Shown piece by piece: positions 25,858 to 36,795 of a stretch of DNA of 64,000 bases. The number at the start of each line of letters is the position of its first letter. The stretch's first letter is position 1. Origin of the DNA: JAEUMW01 sp963734295 (GTDB taxonomy: Bacteria > Pseudomonadota > Gammaproteobacteria > Burkholderiales > JAEUMW01). Where the stretch lies: contig CAVTGS010000010.1 in assembly GCA_963734295.1 (NCBI GenBank), forward strand, positions 62,001 through 126,000. Reading direction: 5' to 3'. The notes beneath the pieces are model-generated. The model was not told the DNA's origin. It worked only from the letters and a program-made list of their open reading frames with translations, and did no database searches. Made by a program: the position numbers and the translations under genes.

Positions 25858-27445
25858 ATGACGTGGATGAAGTTGTATCAACCGCAGAACATGGACACGG
25901 GGTTGCCTGTAGTGAGCGCGCCGGTGACGTCAGACCTGAGTACTCCGGTCTTTCATCGGTTCACCAATGGTGCCAATGTGGTCCAGTTCCACTCGCCGGG
26001 GAGCGGCGACTTTACGTATAGCGGTACCTCCCTCGTCGGCGGGACGATGGATGCGTTCTGGGTGTTCAGCGGGACCGTGCCGAACGACGCCAACCTTCTC
26101 TATTCGGTTGCCACCGGAGTCGACCCCACCGCCTACATCGCCCTCGCCCAAGCAGGCAATGCGCTGGGCGCGCAGGCCTATCTGCTCTCAGGCACTGCGA
26201 CGTACTCGGGCAACGACTACATCGATGCTTCGAGCACGGTCGCCGGTAACGTTCTCAACGGCTATTTCGGTGACGACATCATCATCGGCGGCGCAGGAGA
26301 CGACATCGTCTCAGGTGGTGGCAACGGCGACTCGATCAATGGCGGGGCTGGTACCGACACCGCGAGGTATGGGGATGTACGTGGCAACTACTACGTGGTG
26401 AATTGGAATGGCGCGACAGCGGTGATGGCGGAGTTTGGACCCGGTTCGGTCGCGCCCGCCGACGGAATCGACCGGCTGGTCAATGTTGAAAACGTCATCT
26501 TTCTCGAACGGCACCTATTCACTCGCGTCGACCACCAACGAATACTTCAGCCCAATGGAGTATGTCGCTTCGTCTTGGGGACTCTCCGACTATTTCGGAG
26601 CAACGTCGAACCCCGAAGCCATCTTCAATCACTACGTCTTCTCGCGGGGTCACTACGACGGGTACCGCACGACGTTCGACGGGCTCGACTACATCGCCTC
26701 CAACGTCGATCTGATGAATCACTTCGGTGCGAGCGCATCGACCGATGCGGGCGCGGCGCACTACATTCAGGCCGGTCGCTTTGAGGGGCGCACCACGAAC
26801 TTCGACGGGTTCGAGTACGTCGCGTCCTACACGGATCTGATGAATGCCTTCGGGGCAAACGGTGATGCGGGAGCTTACCATTACATCCAGAGCGGCAGAT
26901 TCGAAGGTCGCCACGCGAGCTTCGACGGCCTGGAGTACATAGCCTCCTATGCGGACTTGATCAACGCGTTCGGCGCCAACGACGGTGCGGGCGCCGCGCA
27001 CTTCATCGCGAGTGGGCGACTCGAGGGTCGTAACGCCACCTTCGACGGGCTCGAATACATCGCGTCTTACGGGGACTTGGTCAATGCCTTCAAGAGCCAG
27101 GTAGCCGCCGGTGCGAATCACGATATCGGGTCCAATCACTTCCTCGGGACTGGTCATACGGAGGGCCGGGCCGACACGTTCGATGGTCTCGAGTATGTGG
27201 CGTCCTACGGCGACCTGATCAATGCGTTCCACGACCAGGTCGCGGCCAACCCGAACCACGACATCGGATCGATCCATTACATTCTGAGTGGTCACGCGGA
27301 GGGACGAGCTGCCGATCACTTCAACGCGACCCAGTATCTGGCGAACTACGCCGACCTTCAGGCTGCATTCGGGGCCGACACCGAAGCCGCTACGGTTCAC
27401 TACATCACGCAGGGCTACTTCGAGCATAGGCACGACCACGCCTGA
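25858..27445 (+). CDS. RTX-type secreted repeat protein, probable type I secretion substrate (one frameshift)
   Basis: About 528 residues after removing one surplus base near 26503. The N-terminal 115 residues are unrecognised. Residues about 118-171 contain RTX-like calcium-binding repeats (FGDDIIIGGAGDDIVSGGGN). From about residue 230 to the end are seven repeats of 40-46 residues with consensus FDGLEYIASYxDLxNAFG followed by HYIxSGRxEGR. There is no N-terminal signal peptide. The C-terminus (FEHRHDHA) is where a type I signal would lie. The transporter and adaptor genes follow directly, so it is likely their substrate, an extracellular or surface-bound protein, perhaps an adhesin. Confidence 0.8.
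26546..27442 (+). repeat. Seven YIASY/EGR protein repeats
   Basis: Seven units of about 120-138 bp begin near 26546, 26672, 26798, 26918, 27038, 27176 and 27317. Units 2 to 6 are most alike (FDGLEYIASYADLINAFGAN type). The fifth and sixth carry a 6-residue insertion ending in NHDIGS. The first and last are diverged, as is common for end repeats. Positions are read by eye and good to a few bases. Confidence 0.8.
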
Positions 27446-27663
27446 TAGCAGAAGTGGCAGCGGGGCCTCGGTGATCGTCGGTGAGAACGTCGACGGTACC
27501 CGGGGCCGCGTTTTTCTTGGGGCACGGAAGGTGCTTGAGGGCCAGTTTCGCGCCGAACGCCGCTCGTTTCTGTGAATTTCTCCCGCATCGCTTCGCTGCC
27601 TCGGCGGGTCCGCTCGAGCGGTGACTGGTCCCGTGACCCACAGCCAGTAGCGTCCGCGCAGAG

Positions 27664-29427
27664 ATGCGGGTAGCCCTTCATCGCACCTTCCGCAACTGTC
27701 CGATGTTCAGCCTCAATACTCCGACGCCCGATTCCAGCGGAGCAGCCGCCGATAGCCACATTCTTGGGAAGCTGCGCCGGGGACTCGTCGCGGCCGCGAT
27801 ATTCAGCGCGGTCATCAACATCCTGGCGCTGTCTTCGCCCCTCTACATGATGCAGATCTACGATCGGGTGCTGAGCAGTAAGAGCATGCCGACACTGGTC
27901 CTGCTCAGCATCATTTTCGGTGCGCTGCTGATTCTCATGGGCATCCTGGACGCACTGCGTGGCCAGCTTCTGGCACGGCTGGGGAACGTCCTCGAGCATG
28001 CTTACGGGCCGCGCCTCCTGCGCTACGTTTTGGGTTTGACGGGCGCGCGGGATCCTGCACGGGACCGGCCGCTCGAAGATCTTCGCAGTGTGCGCGCGGT
28101 CTTGCAGGGGCAGTCCGTTACGGCGATGTTCGATCTGCCCTGGTTTCCGCTGTTTCTGATCCTGGTGTTCATGATTCACCCCGTCCTCGGTTTCGTTTCC
28201 CTGTTCGGCGCGGTCGTGCTGGTCGCTCTCGTGCTGCGCAGCCAACGCATCACGAGTTCCAGACTGTCGCAGCTTACGGAGGATCGCAGGCGCGAGGTGA
28301 GCATGATGCAGGCGATCGCACGGCAGCCGGACGCGGCGCGGGCGCTCGGCATGGCGGCTGGTCTCGCGGGCACCTGGGGGCGTTACGATCGCATCGAGCT
28401 AGGCACGGAAACCCAGATGAGCGATCGGCTTGCGGTGGTTTCGGCATGCAGCCGCACGGTGCGCATCATCGTCCAGAGCGCGGTGTTGGGTTTCGGTGCC
28501 TGGCTGGTCATCCGTCAAGAGCTGAGCCCCGGCGTCATGATCGGCGCATCGATCATCATGGGCCGCGCGCTGGCGCCGATCGAGCTGGCGGCTGCCAACT
28601 GGCAGAAACTGGGCGAGGCCAGGGGCGCGTTTGGCCGCTTGCGCGCGCTGTTGCCGCAGCTTGCGTCGAGAGGCGAAGGAATCATCGCAACCCGCCCCGC
28701 GGGACACATTGTCGTGTCCAATGTCTTTGCCGTGCCTCGCAAGTCCGCCCCCGCAGCGCTGAGCGGTATCAGCTTCGAAGTCAAACCGGGACAGTCGCTC
28801 GGTGTCGCGGGCCCTGCCGCAGCGGGGAAGTCGACCTTGGCACGCCTTCTCGTCGGAGCGCTGGCGCCGGTGAGCGGCAGCGTTCGCCTCGATGGCGTCG
28901 AGTTGGATCGTCCGGACCCGCAGGAACTGGGGCGATACCTGGGGTACCTGCCGCAGACGCTCGAGCTGCTGCCGGGCACCGTCGCCCAGAACATCAGCCG
29001 CTTTCGCGAGGACGCGAAGAGTGAGGATATTCAGGCAGCCGCCAGGCTCGCCGGTGTTCACGACCGTGTGCTGCGTCTCCCGGACGGGTATGAGACCGAA
29101 GTGGGGAGCGTTACGGAGCAGCTTTCGGTAGGAGAGCGACAGCTCATAGGGCTTGCCAGAGCGCTGTACGGGAACCCGCCGCTTCTCGTTCTCGATGCAC
29201 CCGAGGCGAATCTGGATCCCGACGGACAGGGTATCCTCGAAGAGGTACTGAAACAGGCGCGGGCAAACGGGGCTACCGTGGTGGTCGTGTCCCATAACCC
29301 GCGCATTCTGCGACACATGGACAACGTTCTACTTCTCTCCGAGGGCCGCGTGCAGAGGCTTTCGTCCCGCGAGGAATTCTTCTCGGCCGCGTTCCAGGCG
29401 CTGCCCAAGTCGCGCGCGCAGGACTGA
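27664..29427 (+). CDS. Type I secretion ABC transporter (PrtD family)
   Basis: 587 residues. An N-terminal membrane domain with about six helices (ALSSPLYMMQIYDRVLSSKS is the typical PrtD/HlyB-type segment) is fused to an ATPase. No C39 peptidase domain. Walker A is GPAAAGKSTLARLL near residue 385 and the signature is LSVGERQLIGLARAL, in place of the usual LSGGQRQ. Walker B reads LLVLDAPEANLD, so the catalytic Glu after Asp511 is replaced by Ala512. The H-loop VVSHNPRIL is present. ATG 27703 is an alternative start. It would export the repeat protein encoded upstream. Confidence 0.9.
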   Translation: MRVALHRTFRNCPMFSLNTPTPDSSGAAADSHILGKLRRGLVAAAIFSAVINILALSSPLYMMQIYDRVLSSKSMPTLVLLSIIFGALLILMGILDALRGQLLARLGNVLEHAYGPRLLRYVLGLTGARDPARDRPLEDLRSVRAVLQGQSVTAMFDLPWFPLFLILVFMIHPVLGFVSLFGAVVLVALVLRSQRITSSRLSQLTEDRRREVSMMQAIARQPDAARALGMAAGLAGTWGRYDRIELGTETQMSDRLAVVSACSRTVRIIVQSAVLGFGAWLVIRQELSPGVMIGASIIMGRALAPIELAAANWQKLGEARGAFGRLRALLPQLASRGEGIIATRPAGHIVVSNVFAVPRKSAPAALSGISFEVKPGQSLGVAGPAAAGKSTLARLLVGALAPVSGSVRLDGVELDRPDPQELGRYLGYLPQTLELLPGTVAQNISRFREDAKSEDIQAAARLAGVHDRVLRLPDGYETEVGSVTEQLSVGERQLIGLARALYGNPPLLVLDAPEANLDPDGQGILEEVLKQARANGATVVVVSHNPRILRHMDNVLLLSEGRVQRLSSREEFFSAAFQALPKSRAQD

Positions 29428-29460
29428 GGGCTTATCCCGCGGGTACCCTTTTTGACGATC

Positions 29461-30771
29461 ATGACGACCAGCACGCACGACTATTCGCCGATCGAGATTG
29501 ACCGTCACGTCAACCTCGGCCTTCTTATCATTGCGGTCGGCTTCCTGGCTTTTCTCGCCTGGGCAGCGCTCGCCCCATTGGCCGGGGCCGTCGTGGCACC
29601 CGGTCAGCTGGTCCCGGAAGGCAACCACAAGACCATCCAGCATCTGGAAGGAGGGCTGATCGGCGCCGTTCGGGTGCAGGAAGGCGACGTGGTCAAGGCC
29701 GGGGACATCCTGATCGAGTTGGACTCGGTGGCGACACGATCGCGTGCGGAGCAACTCCGTTTGCAGGTCGACAGCCTGAGTGCGACCGCGTCGAGACTGC
29801 TGGCCGAGGAGAAGAATCAGGCCATCATTGCGTTTCCGCCTGACCTCCTGCAGCGCGAGTCGCAACCCGAGGTCGCCGACATATTGCAGGGCCAGCGGGA
29901 AATATTCCGCAGCCGATCGGAGGCGCGCCGGATGCGGCTTGCCGCGCTCAACGGGGAGATCGACCAGCTCAAGGAGCAGATCCGAGGCCTCGACGCGCAG
30001 TACCTGTCGAGCAAGGCACAGCTTGCCTCGATTGCGGAGGAGCTGAAGGGGTTGAAGCGCCTCTTCAAGGAAGGGTTTGGCTGGGAGAGCCGCATTCGGG
30101 CCTTTGAACGTGAGGCAGAGAAGCTGCAGGGAGACGCGGCGAAGGCGTCCGCCGATAAGGCTGCCGCGCAAGCTCGCATTCAGCAGGCCCGCGCCGAAAT
30201 GGCGAAGACCGAGCAGGAGTTTCTTGAAAAGACCGCCGGACAGCGTCAGGAAACCCTGCGACAGCTTCACGAATCCGAGCAGCAGTTACAGTCTGCGTCG
30301 GACGGTTTGCGGCGCTTGGCCATTCGAGCGCCTTACCACGGGCGCGTGTTGAATCTGAAGAAGAACGCGGTGAACGGCGTCGTAACTCCCGGCGAGGCAC
30401 TGATGGATATCGTTCCGCTGGACGAACGCCTTATCGCGGACGTGAGGATCAGTCCTCAGGACATCGACCAGGTGGTGACGGGCCAAACCGCCGAGGTGCT
30501 GTTCCCGACGCTCAACAAGCGCCAGACGCCGGTTCTCGCCGGGGAAGTGGGCCTGGTTTCAGCGGACCGCCTGGTCGATCCCGCAACGAATCAACCCTAT
30601 TACCTGGCGCGGGTCCTGATCACCGAGCCAACTCAAGACAAGTTGGGCGCGTCGGTACTGAAGCCCGGCATTCCTGTGGAAGTCCACGTGCAGACCGGCG
30701 CGCGTTCGGCGCTGAGTTACCTGCTCAAGCCGCTCACCGACAGCATCCGGCGCGGGATGACGGAATCCTGA
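29461..30771 (+). CDS. HlyD-family type I secretion periplasmic adaptor
   Basis: 436 residues. One N-terminal membrane anchor (about 20-45, GLLIIAVGFLAFLAWAALAP), then the lipoyl/barrel part (QHLEGGLIGAVRVQEGDVVK), a long coiled-coil hairpin (about 100-285) and the C-terminal beta-barrel (LRRLAIRAPYHGRVLNL, VPLDERLIADVRISPQDIDQ). It links the inner-membrane ABC transporter to a TolC-like channel, which is not encoded in this window. ATG 29461 is preferred to the in-frame TTG at 29452. It follows the transporter by 33 bases and is probably co-transcribed. Confidence 0.92.
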   Translation: MTTSTHDYSPIEIDRHVNLGLLIIAVGFLAFLAWAALAPLAGAVVAPGQLVPEGNHKTIQHLEGGLIGAVRVQEGDVVKAGDILIELDSVATRSRAEQLRLQVDSLSATASRLLAEEKNQAIIAFPPDLLQRESQPEVADILQGQREIFRSRSEARRMRLAALNGEIDQLKEQIRGLDAQYLSSKAQLASIAEELKGLKRLFKEGFGWESRIRAFEREAEKLQGDAAKASADKAAAQARIQQARAEMAKTEQEFLEKTAGQRQETLRQLHESEQQLQSASDGLRRLAIRAPYHGRVLNLKKNAVNGVVTPGEALMDIVPLDERLIADVRISPQDIDQVVTGQTAEVLFPTLNKRQTPVLAGEVGLVSADRLVDPATNQPYYLARVLITEPTQDKLGASVLKPGIPVEVHVQTGARSALSYLLKPLTDSIRRGMTES

Positions 30772-30821
30772 TCTTCGGACGCCCGCATCTCGGCGGGTCG
30801 AAGCGTCCTGTGCACGACCCC

Positions 30822-30852
30822 GAGAGCACCAGGCTCTCAAACCCCTTATAAT
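30822..30852 (+). promoter_or_regulatory. Possible promoter with inverted repeat before GT2 gene
   Basis: A perfect TATAAT hexamer lies at 30847-30852, preceded by an inverted repeat GAGAGC-5-GCTCTC at 30822-30838, where a -35 box would be. No clear -35 sequence is present, so the palindrome could be an operator for an activated promoter, or a weak terminator stem for the upstream secretion genes. It lacks a T-run. Start codon of the next gene is about 150 bases downstream. Confidence 0.35.
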
Positions 30853-30999
30853 TGCAGGGATCGGACCCGGGTTTCACGCAGTTCGATCCGGGAGTGGGAC
30901 GCTATTGGCGGACAACGCTTCTGTTCAAGCGGCCGACGGCGATGCCGGGGCGGGTTCGCGCGTTCGGGACGATCGAAACAATGGCTGCCACCAGACGCA

Positions 31000-33322
31000 A
31001 TGGCCCGGTCGAAATACATCGACATCAAGCTCGAGCCTGTCCGGAATATCCGAGTTGTCGAGGGCGTCCATGAGAGTCTCGGGGCGAACCCGACCCTCTC
31101 CGTGGTCTCGGAGCGAACGCCGCTACCCTCGAGCTGGTGCGAGATCTCCTATCGCGGACACTCTGCCCGCGGATATCTGTCCCCGAAGCTTCGCATCGAC
31201 ACCGGCGAAGGCTGCGACGGGACTGTCCTGATCGAGCTACCGCCGTCGCGCGGCCAGTTGATCAACGCGGTACGGCGGCTGCCGGAACGGGTGACGGCGA
31301 TGCGCCTTTGTCCGATCGATGGGCCTGGGCGTTTCTGGATCGAGGATTTTCGCGTGAGGCAGCTCGACGGGTCCCAGGTCCTGTTCGAGATCGTGCGGCG
31401 GGCGCTTCGACAGCTGACCGTTGATCCCGTGCGGCTGGGCGCGTGGAGCGGGATTGCGTGGCGCATATGGCGGAGCGGCAATCTCAACTCTCTCAAGATC
31501 TTCGTCGCGCGCTGGCTCGAACGGTCCGAGCTCGATTACCGTACGTGGGTCGCGTATCACGACACGTTGACCGACGAAGATCGGACGGCCATTCGGGCGC
31601 GCATCGTCGCGCTCCGGCGGCGGATTCGGTTCTCCATCGTCATCCGCGCGGTCGACACACCGGAGGAAACGCTCCGCGCGTGTCTGGATTCCGTGTTGCA
31701 TCAGATCTACAGCGACTGGGACGTGTGCATCGTGGACGCTGCATCGTCGACGTCCCACGTGCGTGCAGTGCTCGAAGAATACAGCCGGCGGGACAGGCGG
31801 ATCCGCGTCGCGACGCCGTCCGAAGGCAATGGGCTTGCCGTAGCGCGCAACGATGCTCTACCGCTTGCGACAGGCGAATACCTCATGCTGCTGAGTCCGG
31901 AAGGCGTGCTTTCCGAGCACGCCTGCTATCTGATTGCCGAAGCGCTCGACGAGGACCCCGATCTGGATCTCGTCTATGCGGACGAGGACGCGGTGGACCC
32001 GTCAGGAATGCGAGCGTTGCCGCGCTTCAAGGGAGACTGGGATGCGGAGCGCTTCCTGCAGCAAAACTACTTCGGACAACTCTTCGTACTCCGAGCGGCC
32101 CTGATGCGCAGGGTCGGCGGGTTTCGGCCGGGGTGCGAAGGCAGTCAGGACTACGACCTCGCCCTGCGCTGTGCGGCGGAGACCGCAGCGAAGCGTGTGG
32201 GTCACGTGCCGTTCGTGCTCCATCACGCGCGCAGTCGACCCGTCACGGCAGTATCGGGCGCAGCGGCGGTCGCGCAGGACGCCGCGTTGCGTGCCGTCGC
32301 AGACCATCTGCGGGCCACCGGAACAGGTGCAACGGTCGAGCGCGGACCGGTTTCGAGCGTGCTGCGAATCAGGTATCCGCTCCCCGAGCCGGCGCCGCGG
32401 GTTACGCTCATCATCCCTACGCGCAATGGCGCCAGAGCTGGTCAGGCAATGCGTCGACAGCATCGTCGCCAGGACGTCTTACCCCTCGTACGAGATTCTC
32501 CTCGTCGACAACGAGAGCGACGAGTCGAGCTCGACGGCCTACTTTCGCGAGCTGGAGTCGTCGGGCAAGGTTCGGCTCTTGCGTTTCGAGGGGCCCTTCA
32601 ACTACGCAGCGATCAACAATTTCGCAGCGAGGCACGCGTCGGGCGACATCCTGGGGCTGCTCAACAATGACACCGAGGTGATCAACGGTGAGTGGCTCTC
32701 CGAGATGGCTTCGCACGCATCTCGCCCGGGAATCGGTGCGGTCGGCGCTAGGCTCCTGTATCCGGACGGCACCATTCAGCACGCAGGAGTCGTCATGGGA
32801 CTTCACGGCACGGTCGGCCACCTGCAGCAGCGCATGGATGGGAAATCGAGAGGGTATTGCGACTCGCTCGTGGTTGCGAGGGAAGTGACGGCCGTGACGG
32901 GCGCGTGCCTGCTGGTGAGGCGAAGCGTTTACGAGGAAGTGGGCGGCCTGGACCAGGACCACCTGGCCGTCGCCTTCAACGACATCGACTTCTGCCTGAA
33001 ACTTCGACGCCGGGGCTACCGGAATATCTGGACCCCGTATGCGCTGCTCTACCACCATGAGGCGGCGACGCGCGGGCCGGACGATTCGCCGGAAAAGGCA
33101 GCGCGGTTCAGCGCCGAATGGGCTCACATGAAGGCCACGTGGGGAAGTCAGCTCGAAGACGACCCCTACTACAGCCCGAATCTTTCGCTCGCGAGCGATG
33201 ATTGCAGCCCGTCTTTTCCGCCACGCTGCGAAGTTCCCTGGTCGCGCCATGCGGGGCAGCAGGCGCGGGAGACCGAAGCGGCGCCTTGTCCGGTGATCAG
33301 CTCCGGCCGTACTGGTCGTTGA
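31000..33322 (+). CDS. Tandem-domain family 2 glycosyltransferase (one frameshift)
   Basis: About 773 residues after removing one surplus A near 32434. The first 200 residues are unrecognised. The first GT2 domain (about 205-440) has FSIVIRAVDTPEETLRACLD, VCIVDAASSTS and LVYADEDAVD with a DxD-like motif. The second (about 470-740) has RVTLIIPTRNGA, ILLVDNESDESSS, ILGLLNNDTEVI and VAFNDIDFCLKLRRRGYRNI. Bifunctional chain-extending glycosyltransferases have this layout. Its 3' end overlaps the convergent manC by 26 bases. It probably uses sugars made by the neighbouring genes. Confidence 0.86.
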
Positions 33323-34733
33323 AGCGCACGATGTCGTCCTCGCCCAGGTAATCGCCGCTTTGCACCTCGATCATCACGAGCTCCAGGATACCGGGGTTCT
33401 CGAGGCGATGCCGGTGGCCGGGCGCGATGTAGGTGGACTCGTTGGTGTTGACGTACAGCTCCTGATCGCCATTGACCACCTTCGCCATCCCGCTCACGAC
33501 CACCCAGTGCTCGCTGCGGTGATGATGCATCTGCAGCGATAACGATGCGCCCGGTTTGACGGCGATGCGCTTGATCTTGAAACGCGGTCCCGTCTCCAGC
33601 ACGGTGTAGGTGCCCCAGGGCCGCGCGACCGTGCGATGCAGGCGATAGCTCTCGTGTCCGGTGGCCTTGAGTTGGGTCGCCACCTTCTTCACGTCCTGAG
33701 CACGGTTCGCGTCGGCGACCAGGACGGCATCGGCGGTCTCGATGATGATCAGATTGTCGACGCCGACGGCCGCCACCAGTCGATCTTCGCTCTTGACGAA
33801 CGTGTTCCGGGAGTCGACGACCACCGCGTCACCGATGACGCGATTGTTGTTACTGTCGGCAGCGACAAGCTGACTGACCGCGGTCCAGGAGCCGATGTCG
33901 TTCCAGCCGAAGCGGCCAGGGATGACGGCGACCCGGTCCGATCTCTCCATCACGGCGTAATCGATCGAAATATCCGGCATTGCCTCGAACAGGTCCGGCT
34001 CGAAATCGATCAGGCCGGGGCTGGCACTTTGCTTTTCACGGCTGGCGGTCCAGCAGGCGGTCACGCGGTCGAGCACGTCCGGCGCGTGCTTCCTGAATTC
34101 GTCCAAAATGCGATCGGCCCTGAAGCAGAACATGCCCCCGTTCCACAGGTGCCTGCCGGACGACAGGTACTCCTGCGCCTTCTCTGCCGAGGGCTTTTCC
34201 ACGAAGCGGACCACGCTTGCGCCCGCGCTTCCGGCGATGGCGGAGCCGCACTCGATGTAGCCGAAGCCGGTCTCCGGAGCGTCGGGCTGGATGCCAAAGG
34301 TAACGAGATAGCCGTTCTGTGCCAACCGTTCCGCTTCTCCGACCGCCGCCGCGAAAGCGCTCACGTCCGCAATCAGGTGATCCGCGGGCAGCACCAGCAG
34401 CAGACAATCGTCGCCGTAGCGTTCCTGTGCGAAGAGCGCCGCGAGCGCGACCGCGGGGCCGGTATTGCGACCGACGGGTTCGAGAAGGAACTGGAGGCGG
34501 CCGAGGGGGCCCAGCTTGGCCGCCGCGTACTCGTCCCGGCTCATGAAGTAGTATTCGCGGTTGGTGACGATCAGGAGTTCGCCATCCGCCGCCAGCGCCG
34601 CAGCTCGGTGATACGTCTTCTGAAGCAGCGACTGGCCATCGGGGAGCTGCATGAAGGGCTTGGGATGACCTTCGCGCGATACCGGCCACAGGCGGGTACC
34701 GGCGCCACCGGAGAGAATGACCGGGACGAGCAT
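33297..34733 (-). CDS. manC: Mannose-1-phosphate guanylyltransferase / mannose-6-phosphate isomerase
   Basis: 478 residues, bifunctional type II enzyme. The N-terminal pyrophosphorylase (about 1-350) has PVILSGGAGTRLWPVSREGH and FVEKPSAEKAQEYL. The C-terminal cupin isomerase (about 360-478) has RPWGTYTVLE, VKPGASLSLQMHHHRSEHWV and YIAPGHRHRLENPG with metal-binding histidines. It makes GDP-mannose, the substrate of Gmd encoded just downstream in the same direction (1 base apart). The product feeds deoxyhexose or mannose units of the glycan. Confidence 0.95.
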   Translation of the reverse strand: MLVPVILSGGAGTRLWPVSREGHPKPFMQLPDGQSLLQKTYHRAAALAADGELLIVTNREYYFMSRDEYAAAKLGPLGRLQFLLEPVGRNTGPAVALAALFAQERYGDDCLLLVLPADHLIADVSAFAAAVGEAERLAQNGYLVTFGIQPDAPETGFGYIECGSAIAGSAGASVVRFVEKPSAEKAQEYLSSGRHLWNGGMFCFRADRILDEFRKHAPDVLDRVTACWTASREKQSASPGLIDFEPDLFEAMPDISIDYAVMERSDRVAVIPGRFGWNDIGSWTAVSQLVAADSNNNRVIGDAVVVDSRNTFVKSEDRLVAAVGVDNLIIIETADAVLVADANRAQDVKKVATQLKATGHESYRLHRTVARPWGTYTVLETGPRFKIKRIAVKPGASLSLQMHHHRSEHWVVVSGMAKVVNGDQELYVNTNESTYIAPGHRHRLENPGILELVMIEVQSGDYLGEDDIVRFNDQYGRS

Positions 34734-34734
34734 G

Positions 34735-35706
<972 letters not shown>

Positions 35707-35795
35707 TGCCTTGTCTTCCTCTCCGCAGTCGTCGATGAAACACCCTCGCGCGCCCGACCCATGCGAGTCCTTCGGCCGCGACCGGCTGACCGGCG

Positions 35796-35801
35796 ATTAT
35801 A
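35796..35801 (-). promoter_or_regulatory. Candidate -10 box for gmd-manC
   Basis: On the minus strand this reads TATAAT, a perfect -10 hexamer, about 90 bases upstream of the gmd start in the divergent gap. No good -35 is seen 17 bases upstream of it. The opposite-strand SDR gene starts at 35881. Evidence is only the hexamer and its position. Confidence 0.35.
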
Positions 35802-35880
35802 CAATTGCACCCGGTCTATGGTGCAGCGCAAAATCCCGTGCGCCGCGGTCGTTCCCCGTAGCCTACGCGAGTTGGGAAGG

Positions 35881-36795
35881 ATGGTGAAACCGGCGAGCAA
35901 CAGTGTCCTCGTGATCGGGGCGGCGAGCCAGATCGGATACCACCTGTTGCCTCGCCTCGCCGAAGCCGGATGGCGGGTCGCGGCCGTTTCCCGGTTCCCC
36001 GCGCCGAGCGATCCCCGCGCGGCGAGCTGGTATCGGCTCGACCTCGCGGACGCCTCCGCGCTCCCGGCTTCGGGTCTCCGACCGGCCAGCGTCGTCAGCC
36101 TTGCACCGATCGGCATCGTGCCGCCCTTGATCAACGCGCTGGCTGACCTCGGAACGACGCGCATCGTCGCGTTCAGCTCCACCAGTCGATTCACGAAAGC
36201 AAGCTCGGCGGACCCAGGCGAGCGGGCGCTTGCCGAGAACTTCGCCCGCTCGGAGGAGGCGCTCGCCTCACGGTGCGAGCGACACGGCATCCGCTGGAGC
36301 GTGTTCCGGCCGACCCTCGTCTACAGTCCCGGCCTCGACCGGAACGTCTCGGAGATCGCTCGCTTCATCGAGCGCGTCGGGTTCTTTCCCATCCTCGGGG
36401 CGGGCAGCGGGAAGCGGCAACCGGTACATGCCGCGGATCTCGCCGCAGCCTGTGTCGCCGCGCTCGACGAGGGCAAGGCCCTCGACCGTGCGTACGATCT
36501 ATCCGGGGGCGAGACCCTGACCTATCGCGAAATGGTGGAGCGGATCTTCCAAGGGCTCGGCCGCGTACCGCGCATCGTCCGCGTGCCGCCCATACTGTTC
36601 AAGACGGCGGTGAGCGCCGCGCGTGTCGTGCCGCGGTTTCGCAAGCTGTCGACGGAGCTCGTGACACGGATGAACGTGGACATGTGTTTCGATCACGTCG
36701 CGGCGACCCGGGATTTCGGGTTCTGCCCGCGCAAGTTCGAGTTCCGGTTCGAGGGCGACTCGAGGGAAGGGGGAATCTCCGCCTTCGCTCGCTAG
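35881..36795 (+). CDS. NAD-dependent epimerase/dehydratase-like (atypical SDR)
   Basis: 304 residues. The Rossmann start SVLVIGAASQIGYHLLPRLA is clear, and VFRPTLVYSPGLDRNVSEIA with VHAADLAAACVAALDEGKAL matches the extended SDR family found in polysaccharide loci. The usual Tyr-xxx-Lys catalytic pair is not visible where expected after FSSTSRFTKASS, so it may be an atypical SDR or use other residues. ATG 35881 follows a GGGAAGG ribosome site. Longer in-frame starts exist upstream. Its stop directly abuts the stop of the convergent ugd. Confidence 0.75.
   Translation: MVKPASNSVLVIGAASQIGYHLLPRLAEAGWRVAAVSRFPAPSDPRAASWYRLDLADASALPASGLRPASVVSLAPIGIVPPLINALADLGTTRIVAFSSTSRFTKASSADPGERALAENFARSEEALASRCERHGIRWSVFRPTLVYSPGLDRNVSEIARFIERVGFFPILGAGSGKRQPVHAADLAAACVAALDEGKALDRAYDLSGGETLTYREMVERIFQGLGRVPRIVRVPPILFKTAVSAARVVPRFRKLSTELVTRMNVDMCFDHVAATRDFGFCPRKFEFRFEGDSREGGISAFAR

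Noticed and set aside
26546..27442. Repeats in the secreted protein gene as a CRISPR array
   Set aside because: Units are about 120-138 bp, coding, diverged from each other, with no short identical repeats or unique spacers.
30780..30815. Stem CCCGC-GCGGG after the HlyD gene as a rho-independent terminator
   Set aside because: The stem is only 5 bp and is not followed by a T-run.
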